From VRUE01 sp963699215 (GTDB taxonomy: Bacteria; Actinomycetota; Thermoleophilia; Solirubrobacterales; 70-9): a stretch of DNA of 64,000 bases. Numbering within the stretch: position 1 is the first letter of the stretch; every line of letters starts with the position of its first letter. The translations under genes were made by a program, and so were the position numbers. The stretch is from contig OY969422.1 of assembly GCA_963699215.1 (NCBI GenBank), positions 1,922,001 through 1,986,000 of the forward strand. The letters are read 5' to 3'. Below, in pieces: positions 31,588-40,292 of the stretch. Below the pieces are notes generated by a model that saw nothing but the letters and a program-made list of their open reading frames with translations, had not been told where the DNA came from and did not search any database.

Positions 31588-34026
31588 ATGTATCTGAGAT
31601 CGATCGAGATGAAGGGGTTCAAGTCGTTCCCCGCGCGCACCAAGCTGGAGTTTTCTCCGGGCGTCAGCGTGATCGTCGGCCCGAACGGATCGGGCAAGTC
31701 GAACATCACCGACGCGGTCCTCTGGGCGCTCGGCGAGCAGAGCCCGGGGGCGATCCGCGGCGCCTCGATGCAGGACGTGATCTCGGCCGGCGGCAAGGGG
31801 GTCGGCCAGCGCCGCGCCGCCGAGGTCGAGGTGGTGATCGACAACGGCGAGGGTCGTGCCGCGACCGAGCTCTCGGAGATCGCGATCCAGCGCAGCCTCG
31901 ACCGCTCCGGTGACGGGGTCTACCGCCTCAACGGTGCCCGCTGCCGCCTCGTCGACGTGGTCGAGGTTCTCTCCGACACCAACCTCGGCCGTGAGATGCA
32001 CTCGGTGATCAGCCAGGGCCGGGTCGAGTCGATCGTCCACTCCAAGCCGCGTGAGCGGCGGCTGCTGGTCGAGGAGGCGGCGGGGCTGGGGAAGCACCGC
32101 AAACGCCGCCGCCGAGCCGAGCTGAAGCTGCGCGCCGTGCGCGACAACCTCGACCGCGCGCTGGATCTGGAGCGCGAGGCGCGGGCCCGCCTGCGGCCGC
32201 TGAAGCGCCAGGCGCAGGCGGCCGAGCTGGGCGCCCGGATCGAGCGCGAGGAGCTGGGCCTACGCGGGCAGCTGGTCGCCGAGGACCTTCGTTTCGGCGA
32301 GGACCGGGCGCAGGCCGCGCAGAATGCCGCCGAGGAGGCGCGCGCGCAAACGGGCCTCGGTCGAGCGGCGTCTGGAGGAGGTGAGTGGGCGTCGGCGGGC
32401 TGCCGAGGAGCGCTTCGCGGCGCGCGATCGCGAGCGCACCCAGGCCTGGGGTCTGCTCACCAAGCTGCGCGGCGAGCAGCAGCGGATCGGGGTGCGCGCC
32501 GCCGGACTTGGTGACCGCGAGGCGGAGTTGACGAGCGCGCTGGAGGGGTTGCGGGCCGAGTTCGGACCGCTCACCCTGGACCTCGGATCGGCGGAGGGCG
32601 CGCCGGCCGAGCGCGCCCGCAAGCTGGAGGAGGAGCTGGGCGAGATCGACGCCGGGCTCGCCGGGGCCAGCGACGGCCTGGCGCGAGCTCGCTCCACCGA
32701 CGCCGCCGAGAAAGAGCGGCGAGGCGGCGCTGGGCGAGGTCCAGGCCGGCGCCGAGCGCGCCGCACGCCACGCGCGCCGGGCCGAGGGACTGCTCGGGGA
32801 GCGCCACCGCGAAGCGCTGCGCGAGCGCGTCGCCGCCGGCGAGGAGCTGCTCGACGACGTTCGCTCGGCGGCGGCTGCCGTAGCCGCGGCCGAGGCCGCG
32901 ATCCGCGTCCGGGTCGAGCGAATCGAAGCGAAGGTGGTCGGCGAGGAAGGCGACGGCGACGCGATCGCCGAGGAGATGCGTGAGTGCTCGCGGCAGGAGT
33001 CCGAGCTGCAGGTGGAGATGAAAGCGGCTTCCGACGCGCTGACCGAGGCCCAGGTCGAAGCGGCGCATCTCGGCGACCGCCGGGCCGAGGCCGCCAAGGA
33101 GCTGGCGTCGATCGCCGAGCGCCTGGGGGAGGAGGTCGGCCCCGCGGAGGAGCCCCTGACGGAGGAGGAGCGGGGCGAGATCGAGCGGCGCCTGCAGCGG
33201 CTGGAGCGGCGCCGTGCCCAGATCGGGCCCGTCAACCCGCTGGCCGAGCGCGAGTACGAGGAGGCCCGCGAGCACGTCGAGTCCCTGCAGGCCCAGCGCG
33301 AGGACACCGAGCGGGGCATGCACGAGCTGGAGGCGCCTGATCCGCGACATCGACCGCGAGATCGAGCGCGCCTTCGAGCAGACCTTCGAGGCGACCGCGA
33401 AGAACTTCGAGGAGATGGTCGAGCACCTCTTCCCGGGCGGTCGCGGCCGCCTGCGGCGGGTCAGCCTGCGCCCGGTCCGCGACGCTGTGGAGGCCGACGC
33501 CGAGGGCGGCGACGACGAGGAGTCCGAGGAGGAGGAGCGCGAGGAGCTCGGCGTCGAGATCGAGGTCACCCCGGCCGGCAAGTCGACCCGCAAGCTCTCC
33601 TTGCTCTCGGGCGGCGAGAAGTCGCTGGTCGCGCTCGCCTTCGTCTTCGCCGTCTTCCTCGCCCGCCCCTGCCCCTTCTACATCCTCGACGAGGTCGAGG
33701 CGGCGCTCGACGACGCCAACATCGACCGCTTCCTGCAGCTGATCCGGCGCTTCTCCGACCGCGCCCAGTTCGTCATCGTCACCCACCAGAAACGGACGAT
33801 GGACGCCGCCGACGTGCTCTACGGCGTCAGCATGGGCGGCGACGGGGTGACCAAGGTGGTCTCCCGGCGCCTGCCGCGCGAAGAGGCGGCCGAGGAGGCG
33901 CCCGTCTCCAGTCCGCCGCCGTTCGCGGGAGTCGCCCCGCCCGAGGACGGCGATGCCTCCGCCGCGCTCGGCGAGAGGCCGGCCGCCGAGCCTCCGGCGC
34001 GCGACGATTCCGCGGCCGCTGCCTGA
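31588..34026 (+). CDS. smc: chromosome condensation protein SMC, short, apparently hinge-less, with three apparent frameshifts
   Basis: SMC organises and segregates the chromosome with ScpA/B. The N-terminal head is clear (MKGFKSFPARTKLEF, Walker A GPNGSGKSN, EEAAGLGKHRKRR). The C-terminal head has LLSGGEKSLVALAF, the Walker B ILDEVEAALDDAN and THQKRTM. Between them the reading frame changes by +1 at about 32341-32352, 32711-32722 and 33328-33335. Joined, the product is ~812 residues instead of ~1150-1200. The missing part is the middle: I see coil on both sides of about residue 376 but no hinge domain. Either a deletion or artefact, or a truly short SMC. A 60-residue acidic tail follows the head. 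Confidence 0.85.
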
Positions 34027-34029
34027 GCG

Positions 34030-35032
34030 ATGCCCACCACCTGGAGCGAGATCTTCGACCTCGGCGCGCGCGACGCGGTCGCGTCCGGGGCCGAGTCGGA
34101 AAGCGAGGAGAAGCCGCCGGGGCGTCCTTCGCCGCCTGCGCGAGAGCCTCTCGAAGAGCCGCCAGGCACTGGTCGAGGAGATCTCGGCCAGCCTCTTCGA
34201 CCGCATCGACGAGGAGACCTGGGAGCGGCTCGAGGAGGCGCTGATCCTCGCCGACGCCGGCGCCCCGACCACCGCCGAGGTGGTCGAACGGCTGGAGCAG
34301 GAGGTCGACGGCGGGCACCGTCCCGGCCGACGGCGAGGCGGTCCGCGAGCGGCTGATCGAGATCCTCGCCGAGGTCGCCTCGACCGGCCGCGCCCCGATC
34401 GACCTCACCGGCGAGCCGGCGGTGCTGCTGATGGTCGGGGTCAACGGCACCGGCAAGACGACGACGATCGGCAAGATCGCCTGGCACCTCTCGAAGGAGT
34501 TCGGCCTCGTCGGTGGTCCTGGCGGCCGCCGACACCTACCGCGCCGCCGCCGCCGAGCAGCTGGCCGAGTGGGCACGAGCGGGCGGGCGCCGAGCTGATT
34601 CGCTCCGCGCCGGGCGGCGACCCCGGAGCGGTCGCCTTCGACGCGATCGCCGCCGCCCGCGCTCGCGGCGCCGACGTGGTGATCGTCGACACCGCCGGCC
34701 GCCTCCACACCCAGGGCAACCTGATGGACGAGCTGGCCAAGGTGCGGCGGGTGATCGCCAAGCAGATGCCCGACGCGCCGCACGAGACGCTGATCTCGAT
34801 CGACGCGACGACGGGCCAGAACGGCTTGCGCCAGGCGCAGATCTTCTCCGAGGCGGTCGAGGTCGACGGGGTCGTCCTGACCAAGCTCGACGGCACCGCC
34901 AAGGGCGGGATCGTGCTGGCGATCGCCAACGAGCTGGGCATCCCGGTGAAGCTGATCGGGACGGGCGAGTCGCTCGAGGACCTGCGTCCCTTCGACCCCG
35001 AGGACTTCGCCCGCGCCCTGCTCGCCGAGTAA
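34030..35032 (+). CDS. ftsY: signal recognition particle receptor FtsY, four apparent frameshifts
   Basis: The SRP receptor GTPase, which docks ribosome-SRP complexes at the membrane. Pieces in successive frames join into a normal ~333-residue FtsY: a short acidic N-terminus, the N domain (LRRLRESLSKSRQALVEEI), P-loop GVNGTGKTTT, AAADTYRAAAAEQL, DTAGRLHTQGNLMDEL, and the C-terminal TKLDGTAKGGI. Frame changes, all +1, fall at about 34115-34131, 34308-34316, 34502-34513 and 34569-34580. The part from 34590 to the stop is uninterrupted. FtsY is normally essential, so sequence error is the first explanation. Followed by its partner ffh. Confidence 0.85.
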
Positions 35033-35093
35033 CGCACGAGACTGCACTTGGGTGGTCATAGCGCCCACAAACGCAGATTCGTAAGCTGACGAC

Positions 35094-36458
<1,365 letters not shown>

Positions 36459-36472
36459 CCTGCCCGATCCCA

Positions 36473-36727
36473 ATGGCTGTGCGAATCAGACTGAGAAGGG
36501 TGGGTTCGAAGAAGAACCCGATTTGGCGGATCGTCGTCGCCGACAAGCGCTCGCCGCGCGACGGCCGGACGATCGAGACGATCGGCCGCTACAACCCGCA
36601 GACCGAGCCCTCGACGATCGAGTTCGACGCGGAGCGCGCCCGCCACTGGCTCGAGCACGGGGCGCAGCCCTCGGAGACCGTCGCCACCCTGCTGCGGACC
36701 AAGGGCATCGCCGCCTCGGGCAGTTGA
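36473..36727 (+). CDS. rpsP: 30S ribosomal protein S16
   Basis: An 84-residue protein with the S16 pattern: VRIRLRRVGSKKNPIWRIVVADKRSPRDGR, then ETIGRYNP and a C-terminal RARHWLEHGAQPSETV (cited in parts). It lies 14 bases after ffh and is followed by khpA and trmD, as in the widely conserved rpsP operon. Confidence 0.96.
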   Translation: MAVRIRLRRVGSKKNPIWRIVVADKRSPRDGRTIETIGRYNPQTEPSTIEFDAERARHWLEHGAQPSETVATLLRTKGIAASGS

Positions 36728-36734
36728 GGCCGCG

Positions 36735-36965
36735 GTGACCGAGCTGCTGGAGTTCCTCGTCAGGGCACTGGTCGAGGATCCCGACGCGGTCGAGGTCGAG
36801 GAGCTTGAAGAGGACGGGGACCTGATCTACGAGATCAGCGTCGCCGAGGACGACCTGGGGCGGGTGATCGGCAAAGGGGGGCGGGTCGCCAACGCGATCC
36901 GCACCGTCGCCAAGGCGGCAGCCGTGCGGCTCGACCGCAGGGTCATCGTCGACATCCTCGATTGA
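36735..36965 (+). CDS. khpA: KH-domain RNA-binding protein KhpA
   Basis: A 76-residue single KH domain protein with the RNA-binding loop GRVIGKGGRVANAIR. KhpA proteins bind many RNAs and in Gram-positive bacteria pair with KhpB in control of cell growth. GTG start at 36735. It is in its usual place between rpsP and trmD, but the rimM gene that normally follows is missing: trmD starts five bases after the khpA stop. Confidence 0.93.
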   Translation: MTELLEFLVRALVEDPDAVEVEELEEDGDLIYEISVAEDDLGRVIGKGGRVANAIRTVAKAAAVRLDRRVIVDILD

Positions 36966-36969
36966 GCCC

Positions 36970-37647
36970 TTGAGGCTCGACGTCTTCACCCTCTTCCCGG
37001 AGGCCTTCGAGTGGTTCCAGTCGCAGCGCTCGGTGCAGAACGCGCTGAGCAAAGGCAACGAGCTGCGCTTCTTCAACTACCGCGACACGACGCCGCTGGG
37101 GGCGGGGCAGGTCGACGATGCGCCCTATGGCGGCGGGGCGGGGATGGTGTTGCGGGTCGACGTCGTCGACGCGGCGCTGCAGGGTGCCTATGCGCGCGGC
37201 GAGAACCCGCGGGTCGTGCTTCTCTCGCCGACCGGGCGCCTGCTCGACGACGAGCTAGCCGACGAGTTGACGCAGGAGCACCACGTCGCTCTCCTCTGCG
37301 GGCGCTACGAGGGCTTCGACGAGCGGGTCCACGAGCACCTCGCCGACGACGAGGTCTCGATCGGGCGCTATGTGCTGGCGGGGGGCGAGCTGCCGGCGAT
37401 GGTGCTGGCCGATGTCTTGATGCGCAAGCTGCCGGGGGCGCTTGGGCACGAGCAAAGCGCCGTCGAGGAGTCCTTCAGCCGGGTGCTGGAGGGCGCGCCG
37501 GAGTACCCGCACTACACCCGCCCGCCGTCGTATCGAGGCTGGGGCGTGCCGGACGTGCTGGTCTCCGGCGACCACGAGCGGGTGCGCAAGTGGCGGGCCG
37601 AGCAGAGCAGGGCGCGGGCGGAGCAGTTCGAAAAAGACTCCGAGTAG
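36970..37647 (+). CDS. trmD: tRNA (guanine37-N1)-methyltransferase
   Basis: Methylates G37 next to the anticodon to prevent frameshifting. The 225-residue protein shows the deep trefoil-knot SAM site: LLCGRYEGFDERV, SIGRYVLAGGELPAMV, and HYTRPPSYRGWGVPDVLVSGDH (cited in parts). It starts with TTG right at the conserved RLDVFTLFPE. It sits in rpsP-khpA-trmD-rplS with no rimM. Confidence 0.95.
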   Translation: MRLDVFTLFPEAFEWFQSQRSVQNALSKGNELRFFNYRDTTPLGAGQVDDAPYGGGAGMVLRVDVVDAALQGAYARGENPRVVLLSPTGRLLDDELADELTQEHHVALLCGRYEGFDERVHEHLADDEVSIGRYVLAGGELPAMVLADVLMRKLPGALGHEQSAVEESFSRVLEGAPEYPHYTRPPSYRGWGVPDVLVSGDHERVRKWRAEQSRARAEQFEKDSE

Positions 37648-37655
37648 GTACGATT

Positions 37656-37697
37656 CCGCCACCGCGCGGCGCCCGAGTTCGGCTCCGGCGGTTTTTT
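37656..37697 (+). terminator. GC-rich hairpin plus six Ts just before rplS (terminator or attenuator)
   Basis: CCGCC at 37656-37660 pairs with GGCGG at 37687-37691, enclosing smaller palindromes (CCGCGCGG and CCGAGTTCGG), and is followed by six Ts at 37692-37697. This is the clearest intrinsic-terminator shape in the window. It ends only seven bases before the rplS ATG, leaving no visible Shine-Dalgarno. It may end the rpsP-trmD transcript or act as an L19 attenuator. Confidence 0.6.
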
Positions 37698-37704
37698 CTC
37701 GCCA

Positions 37705-38442
37705 ATGAGCAGCGTAATCGACAACATCGAGCGTCGCCAGCAGAGGCAGGGCCTACCGTCCTTCGCCCCTGGCGACCGCGTGCGCGTCCACTTCCAGGTC
37801 ATCGAGGGAAGCCGCCGCCGCACCCAGGTGTTCGAGGGAATCGTCCTCAAGCGGCAGGGGTCGGGGGTGCGGGAGACGTTCACCGTCCGCAAGCAGTCCT
37901 TCGGCGTCGGCGTCGAGCGGATGTTCCCGCTGCACTCGCCGAAGATCGAGAAACTTGAGATCGCGGCGCGCGGCGACGTGCGTCGGGCCAAGCTCTACTA
38001 CCTGCGCGGCCGCATCGGCAAGGCGGCCCGCGTGGCGGAGCGGCGTTGGGGGATCGACGAGGAGCTGATCTCTACGCCGGTCGCAGCGGTCGACGCAGAG
38101 GGCATTGCTCAGGCGGAGGACCAGGAGCCCCTGGCGGAGGAGCCTCAGACTGAGGAGCCTCAGGCCGCGGGTCCTGTCGCGGAGGAGGACTCCACGTCCT
38201 CGCAGGCTGCGGGCGAGGAGCCCACCTCCACGCCATCCGCGGCAGAGGCACCTGGGGCTGAGGAGCCCGAGGCCGAGGAGGTTCCGGCGGCGGAGGTATC
38301 TGAGCAGGGGGCTGAGGAGCCCGAGGCCGAGTCCGGCCCGGATGCTGAGGCAGGCACCGACCCCGAGGCGGAGTCGGAGACCGATGCCGAGCCGGAGGCA
38401 GCGGCCGAGGAGTCCGGCGACTCCGGCGAGAGCTCAGGCTGA
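37705..38442 (+). CDS. rplS: 50S ribosomal protein L19 with long acidic C-terminal extension
   Basis: Residues 1-115 are a normal L19 (FAPGDRVRVHFQVIEG, VFEGIVLKRQGSGV, FTVRKQSFGVGVERMFPLHSP, then RRAKLYYLRGRIGKAARV). L19 lies at the 30S/50S interface. About 120 further residues are almost only Glu, Ala, Pro, Ser, Asp and Thr in repeated AEEP/EAE units, with no fold apparent. The extension doubles the protein. It is one frame with normal GC content, not a fusion to a known domain. The start of lepB follows immediately. Confidence 0.93.
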   Translation: MSSVIDNIERRQQRQGLPSFAPGDRVRVHFQVIEGSRRRTQVFEGIVLKRQGSGVRETFTVRKQSFGVGVERMFPLHSPKIEKLEIAARGDVRRAKLYYLRGRIGKAARVAERRWGIDEELISTPVAAVDAEGIAQAEDQEPLAEEPQTEEPQAAGPVAEEDSTSSQAAGEEPTSTPSAAEAPGAEEPEAEEVPAAEVSEQGAEEPEAESGPDAEAGTDPEAESETDAEPEAAAEESGDSGESSG

Positions 38443-38480
38443 CTCCGCGCATCCCCAAGCCGCAGAGTCGCGCCGGTGGT

Positions 38481-39056
38481 TTGGTCGAGCTGGTCGCGAT
38501 CGTCGCCCTGGCGCTCGGCCTCGCCCTGGCGATCCAGGCTTGGCTGGTCAAGCCGTACCAGATCCCTTCGCAGTCGATGGAGCCGACGCTCGACGTCGGC
38601 CAGCGCGTCCTCGTCAACCGCTTCCTCTACCACTTCACCGACCCTGGGATCGGCGACATCGTCGTTTTCCACCCGCCCAAGGGCGCGGACAGCACCCAGT
38701 GCGGCAAGCAGCACGGCCCCCAGGAAGCGTGCCCGGTGCCGACCCCGGAGCAGTCGAGCCAGAACTTCATCAAGCGGATCGTCGCCGGCCCCGGCGACAC
38801 GCTGAGCGTCCGCAACGGCCACCCGGTCGTCAACGGGGTGGAGAAGACCGACGAGCCGTACACGATGCCCTGCGGGAGCAGCGGCTCCTGCAATTTGCCC
38901 AAGACGATCGTCATTCCACCCGACTATTACTTCATGATGGGTGACAACCGTGGGGCGAGCGACGACAGCCGTTTCTGGGGACCCGTCCCCCGCGAGTGGA
39001 TCATCGGCAAGGCCTTCGCCACCTACTGGCCACCCGACCGCGTCGGCATCTTCTAG
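38481..39056 (+). CDS. lepB: signal peptidase I
   Basis: Cleaves signal peptides from exported proteins at the outer face of the membrane. A single N-terminal transmembrane helix (VAIVALALGLALAIQAWLV) leads to the catalytic Ser in IPSQSMEPT (Ser32) and the catalytic Lys in IKRIVAGPGD (about Lys98). MMGDNRGASDDSRFWGPV completes the family motifs. The given TTG start puts the helix at residue 3, which is very short. The frame stays open upstream to a CTG at 38439 that overlaps the rplS stop (CTGA) and would add a 14-residue basic N-terminus; the start is therefore uncertain. Confidence 0.9.
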   Translation: MVELVAIVALALGLALAIQAWLVKPYQIPSQSMEPTLDVGQRVLVNRFLYHFTDPGIGDIVVFHPPKGADSTQCGKQHGPQEACPVPTPEQSSQNFIKRIVAGPGDTLSVRNGHPVVNGVEKTDEPYTMPCGSSGSCNLPKTIVIPPDYYFMMGDNRGASDDSRFWGPVPREWIIGKAFATYWPPDRVGIF

Positions 39057-39135
39057 CGGGCAGACGAAGGCGCACAAGCGCCGGCTGGCGCGGTCGCGCC
39101 GTCTCTTCGCCTTCGACCGCGGGCTCGGCTGCCGC

Positions 39136-39726
39136 ATGGTCGCCGGGGCGGACGAGGCCGGGCGCGGTTGCCTGGCCGGGCCGCTGGTCGCCGCCGCGGT
39201 CCTGATCGACTACGAGACCCTCTCGCGGTCGGACCGGCGCGCTCTCGCCGGCCTGCACGACTCCAAGCAGATGAAGCCCGAGCGGCGCGAGGAGCTGTAC
39301 CCGGCGGTCCTGCGCGCCGCCAGCCGGGTCAGCGTCGTGGTCCGCTGCGCGCGCGGGATCGACGACCGTGGCCTGCACGTGACCAACATCGAGGCGCTCG
39401 CCAGCGCCCTGGAGCGCCTGGCGCCCGGCGAGGAGGCGACCTGCCTGGTCGACGGCTTCTCGCTGCGCGGCTGCCAGGTGCCGCACCGGGCCGTGATCGA
39501 AGGCGACGGGACCAGCGCGGCGATCGCCGCCGCCTCGGTGATCGCCAAGGTCACCCGCGACCGCTACATGCACGGCGCCGCCGGCGAGCACCCCGGCTGG
39601 GGCTTCGACGAGCACGTCGGCTACTCGACCCCCGAGCACCGCGCGGCGATCGAGCGGATCGGCATCTCGCCCCTGCACCGCCGCTCGTTCCAAAGCGTGG
39701 CGTACAGCCAGCTCGAGCTCGCCTGA
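39136..39726 (+). CDS. rnhB: ribonuclease HII
   Basis: Removes RNA from RNA/DNA hybrids and ribonucleotides from DNA. Active-site acids are visible in GADEAGRGCLAGP (Asp, Glu) and later VDGF (Asp), with SVIAKVTRDR and the C-terminal GYSTPEH. The ATG at 39136 gives 196 residues but begins directly at the catalytic strand. The upstream in-frame residues RRLFAFDRGLGCR look like a conserved RNase HII N-terminus, so the real start may be further left (CTG 39085, or a GTG at 38941 inside lepB). It follows lepB as in many actinobacteria. Confidence 0.9.
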   Translation: MVAGADEAGRGCLAGPLVAAAVLIDYETLSRSDRRALAGLHDSKQMKPERREELYPAVLRAASRVSVVVRCARGIDDRGLHVTNIEALASALERLAPGEEATCLVDGFSLRGCQVPHRAVIEGDGTSAAIAAASVIAKVTRDRYMHGAAGEHPGWGFDEHVGYSTPEHRAAIERIGISPLHRRSFQSVAYSQLELA

Positions 39727-39755
39727 CCGGCGCATCTCTGCGTCCTCGGTCGCTC

Positions 39756-39802
39756 GCGTGCAGAGCACGCCACGCTCCCTGCGTCCTTGACCTGCTTGGT
39801 CA
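39756..39802. terminator. two short hairpins between rnhB and yraN (weak terminator candidates)
   Basis: GCGTGC/GCACGC at 39756-39770 (perfect 6-bp stem, 3-base loop) and TGACC/GGTCA at 39788-39802 lie in the 86-base gap between the convergent rnhB and yraN genes. There is no T-run. The gap also holds a near-direct repeat (CTGCGTCCT twice). I see no gene here. Confidence 0.35.
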
Positions 39803-39812
39803 GGCGAGCTCG

Positions 39813-40190
39813 CTAGAAGGCTCCACGTACGTACTCGTAGTCGATCACCTGCCCGGCGTGGTCGTAGGTGACGCCGACCGCGTCGAAGCGGATCTCGTCG
39901 TAGTGGGGTAGGTCGCGGCGCGCGCTCATCCAGTCGGTCGCGAGGCGGCGGATGCGGCGCTGCTTGCGGAAGTCGACCGAGAGCACGGGTCGCTCGGGGC
40001 CGTAGACGGAGCCCGCGCGCCCGGCCTTGACCTCGACGAAGACGAGCGCGCGGCCATCCAGACCGACGATGTCGAGCTCGCCGTGCCGGGTGCGGGCGTT
40101 GCGCTCGACCACCTCCCAGCCGGCGCTCGCGAGTCGCGCCGCGACGAGGTCCTCCGCGGCTTTGCCGAGGCGCTGGCGGGTCCCGGTCAT
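39813..40190 (-). CDS. yraN: YraN-family (UPF0102) nuclease-like protein
   Basis: A 125-residue protein with the UPF0102 pattern: GKAAEDLVAARLASAGWEVVERN, then GELDIVGLDGRALVFVEVKAG, which is the PD-(D/E)xK nuclease-like core (Asp, Glu-x-Lys), cited in parts. The function of the family is not settled. ATG 40190 gives the conserved start. It is divergent from comM, and the yraN-comM-dprA neighbourhood is conserved in many bacteria. Confidence 0.9.
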   Translation of the reverse strand: MTGTRQRLGKAAEDLVAARLASAGWEVVERNARTRHGELDIVGLDGRALVFVEVKAGRAGSVYGPERPVLSVDFRKQRRIRRLATDWMSARRDLPHYDEIRFDAVGVTYDHAGQVIDYEYVRGAF

Positions 40191-40292
40191 GGGGCCGAAG
40201 CTAGGGCAGTCCGCCGGCGCATGCCTTCGGTCACACACTCGGCACGCAAGATTTAGAAGCTGCGCGCCACACGCGCGCTTCGACCCGCCAGC

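Noticed and set aside
32341..34580. Programmed ribosomal frameshifting in smc and ftsY
   Set aside because: No shared slippery sequence or downstream structure is apparent, and seven events in two genes make recoding improbable compared with sequence error.
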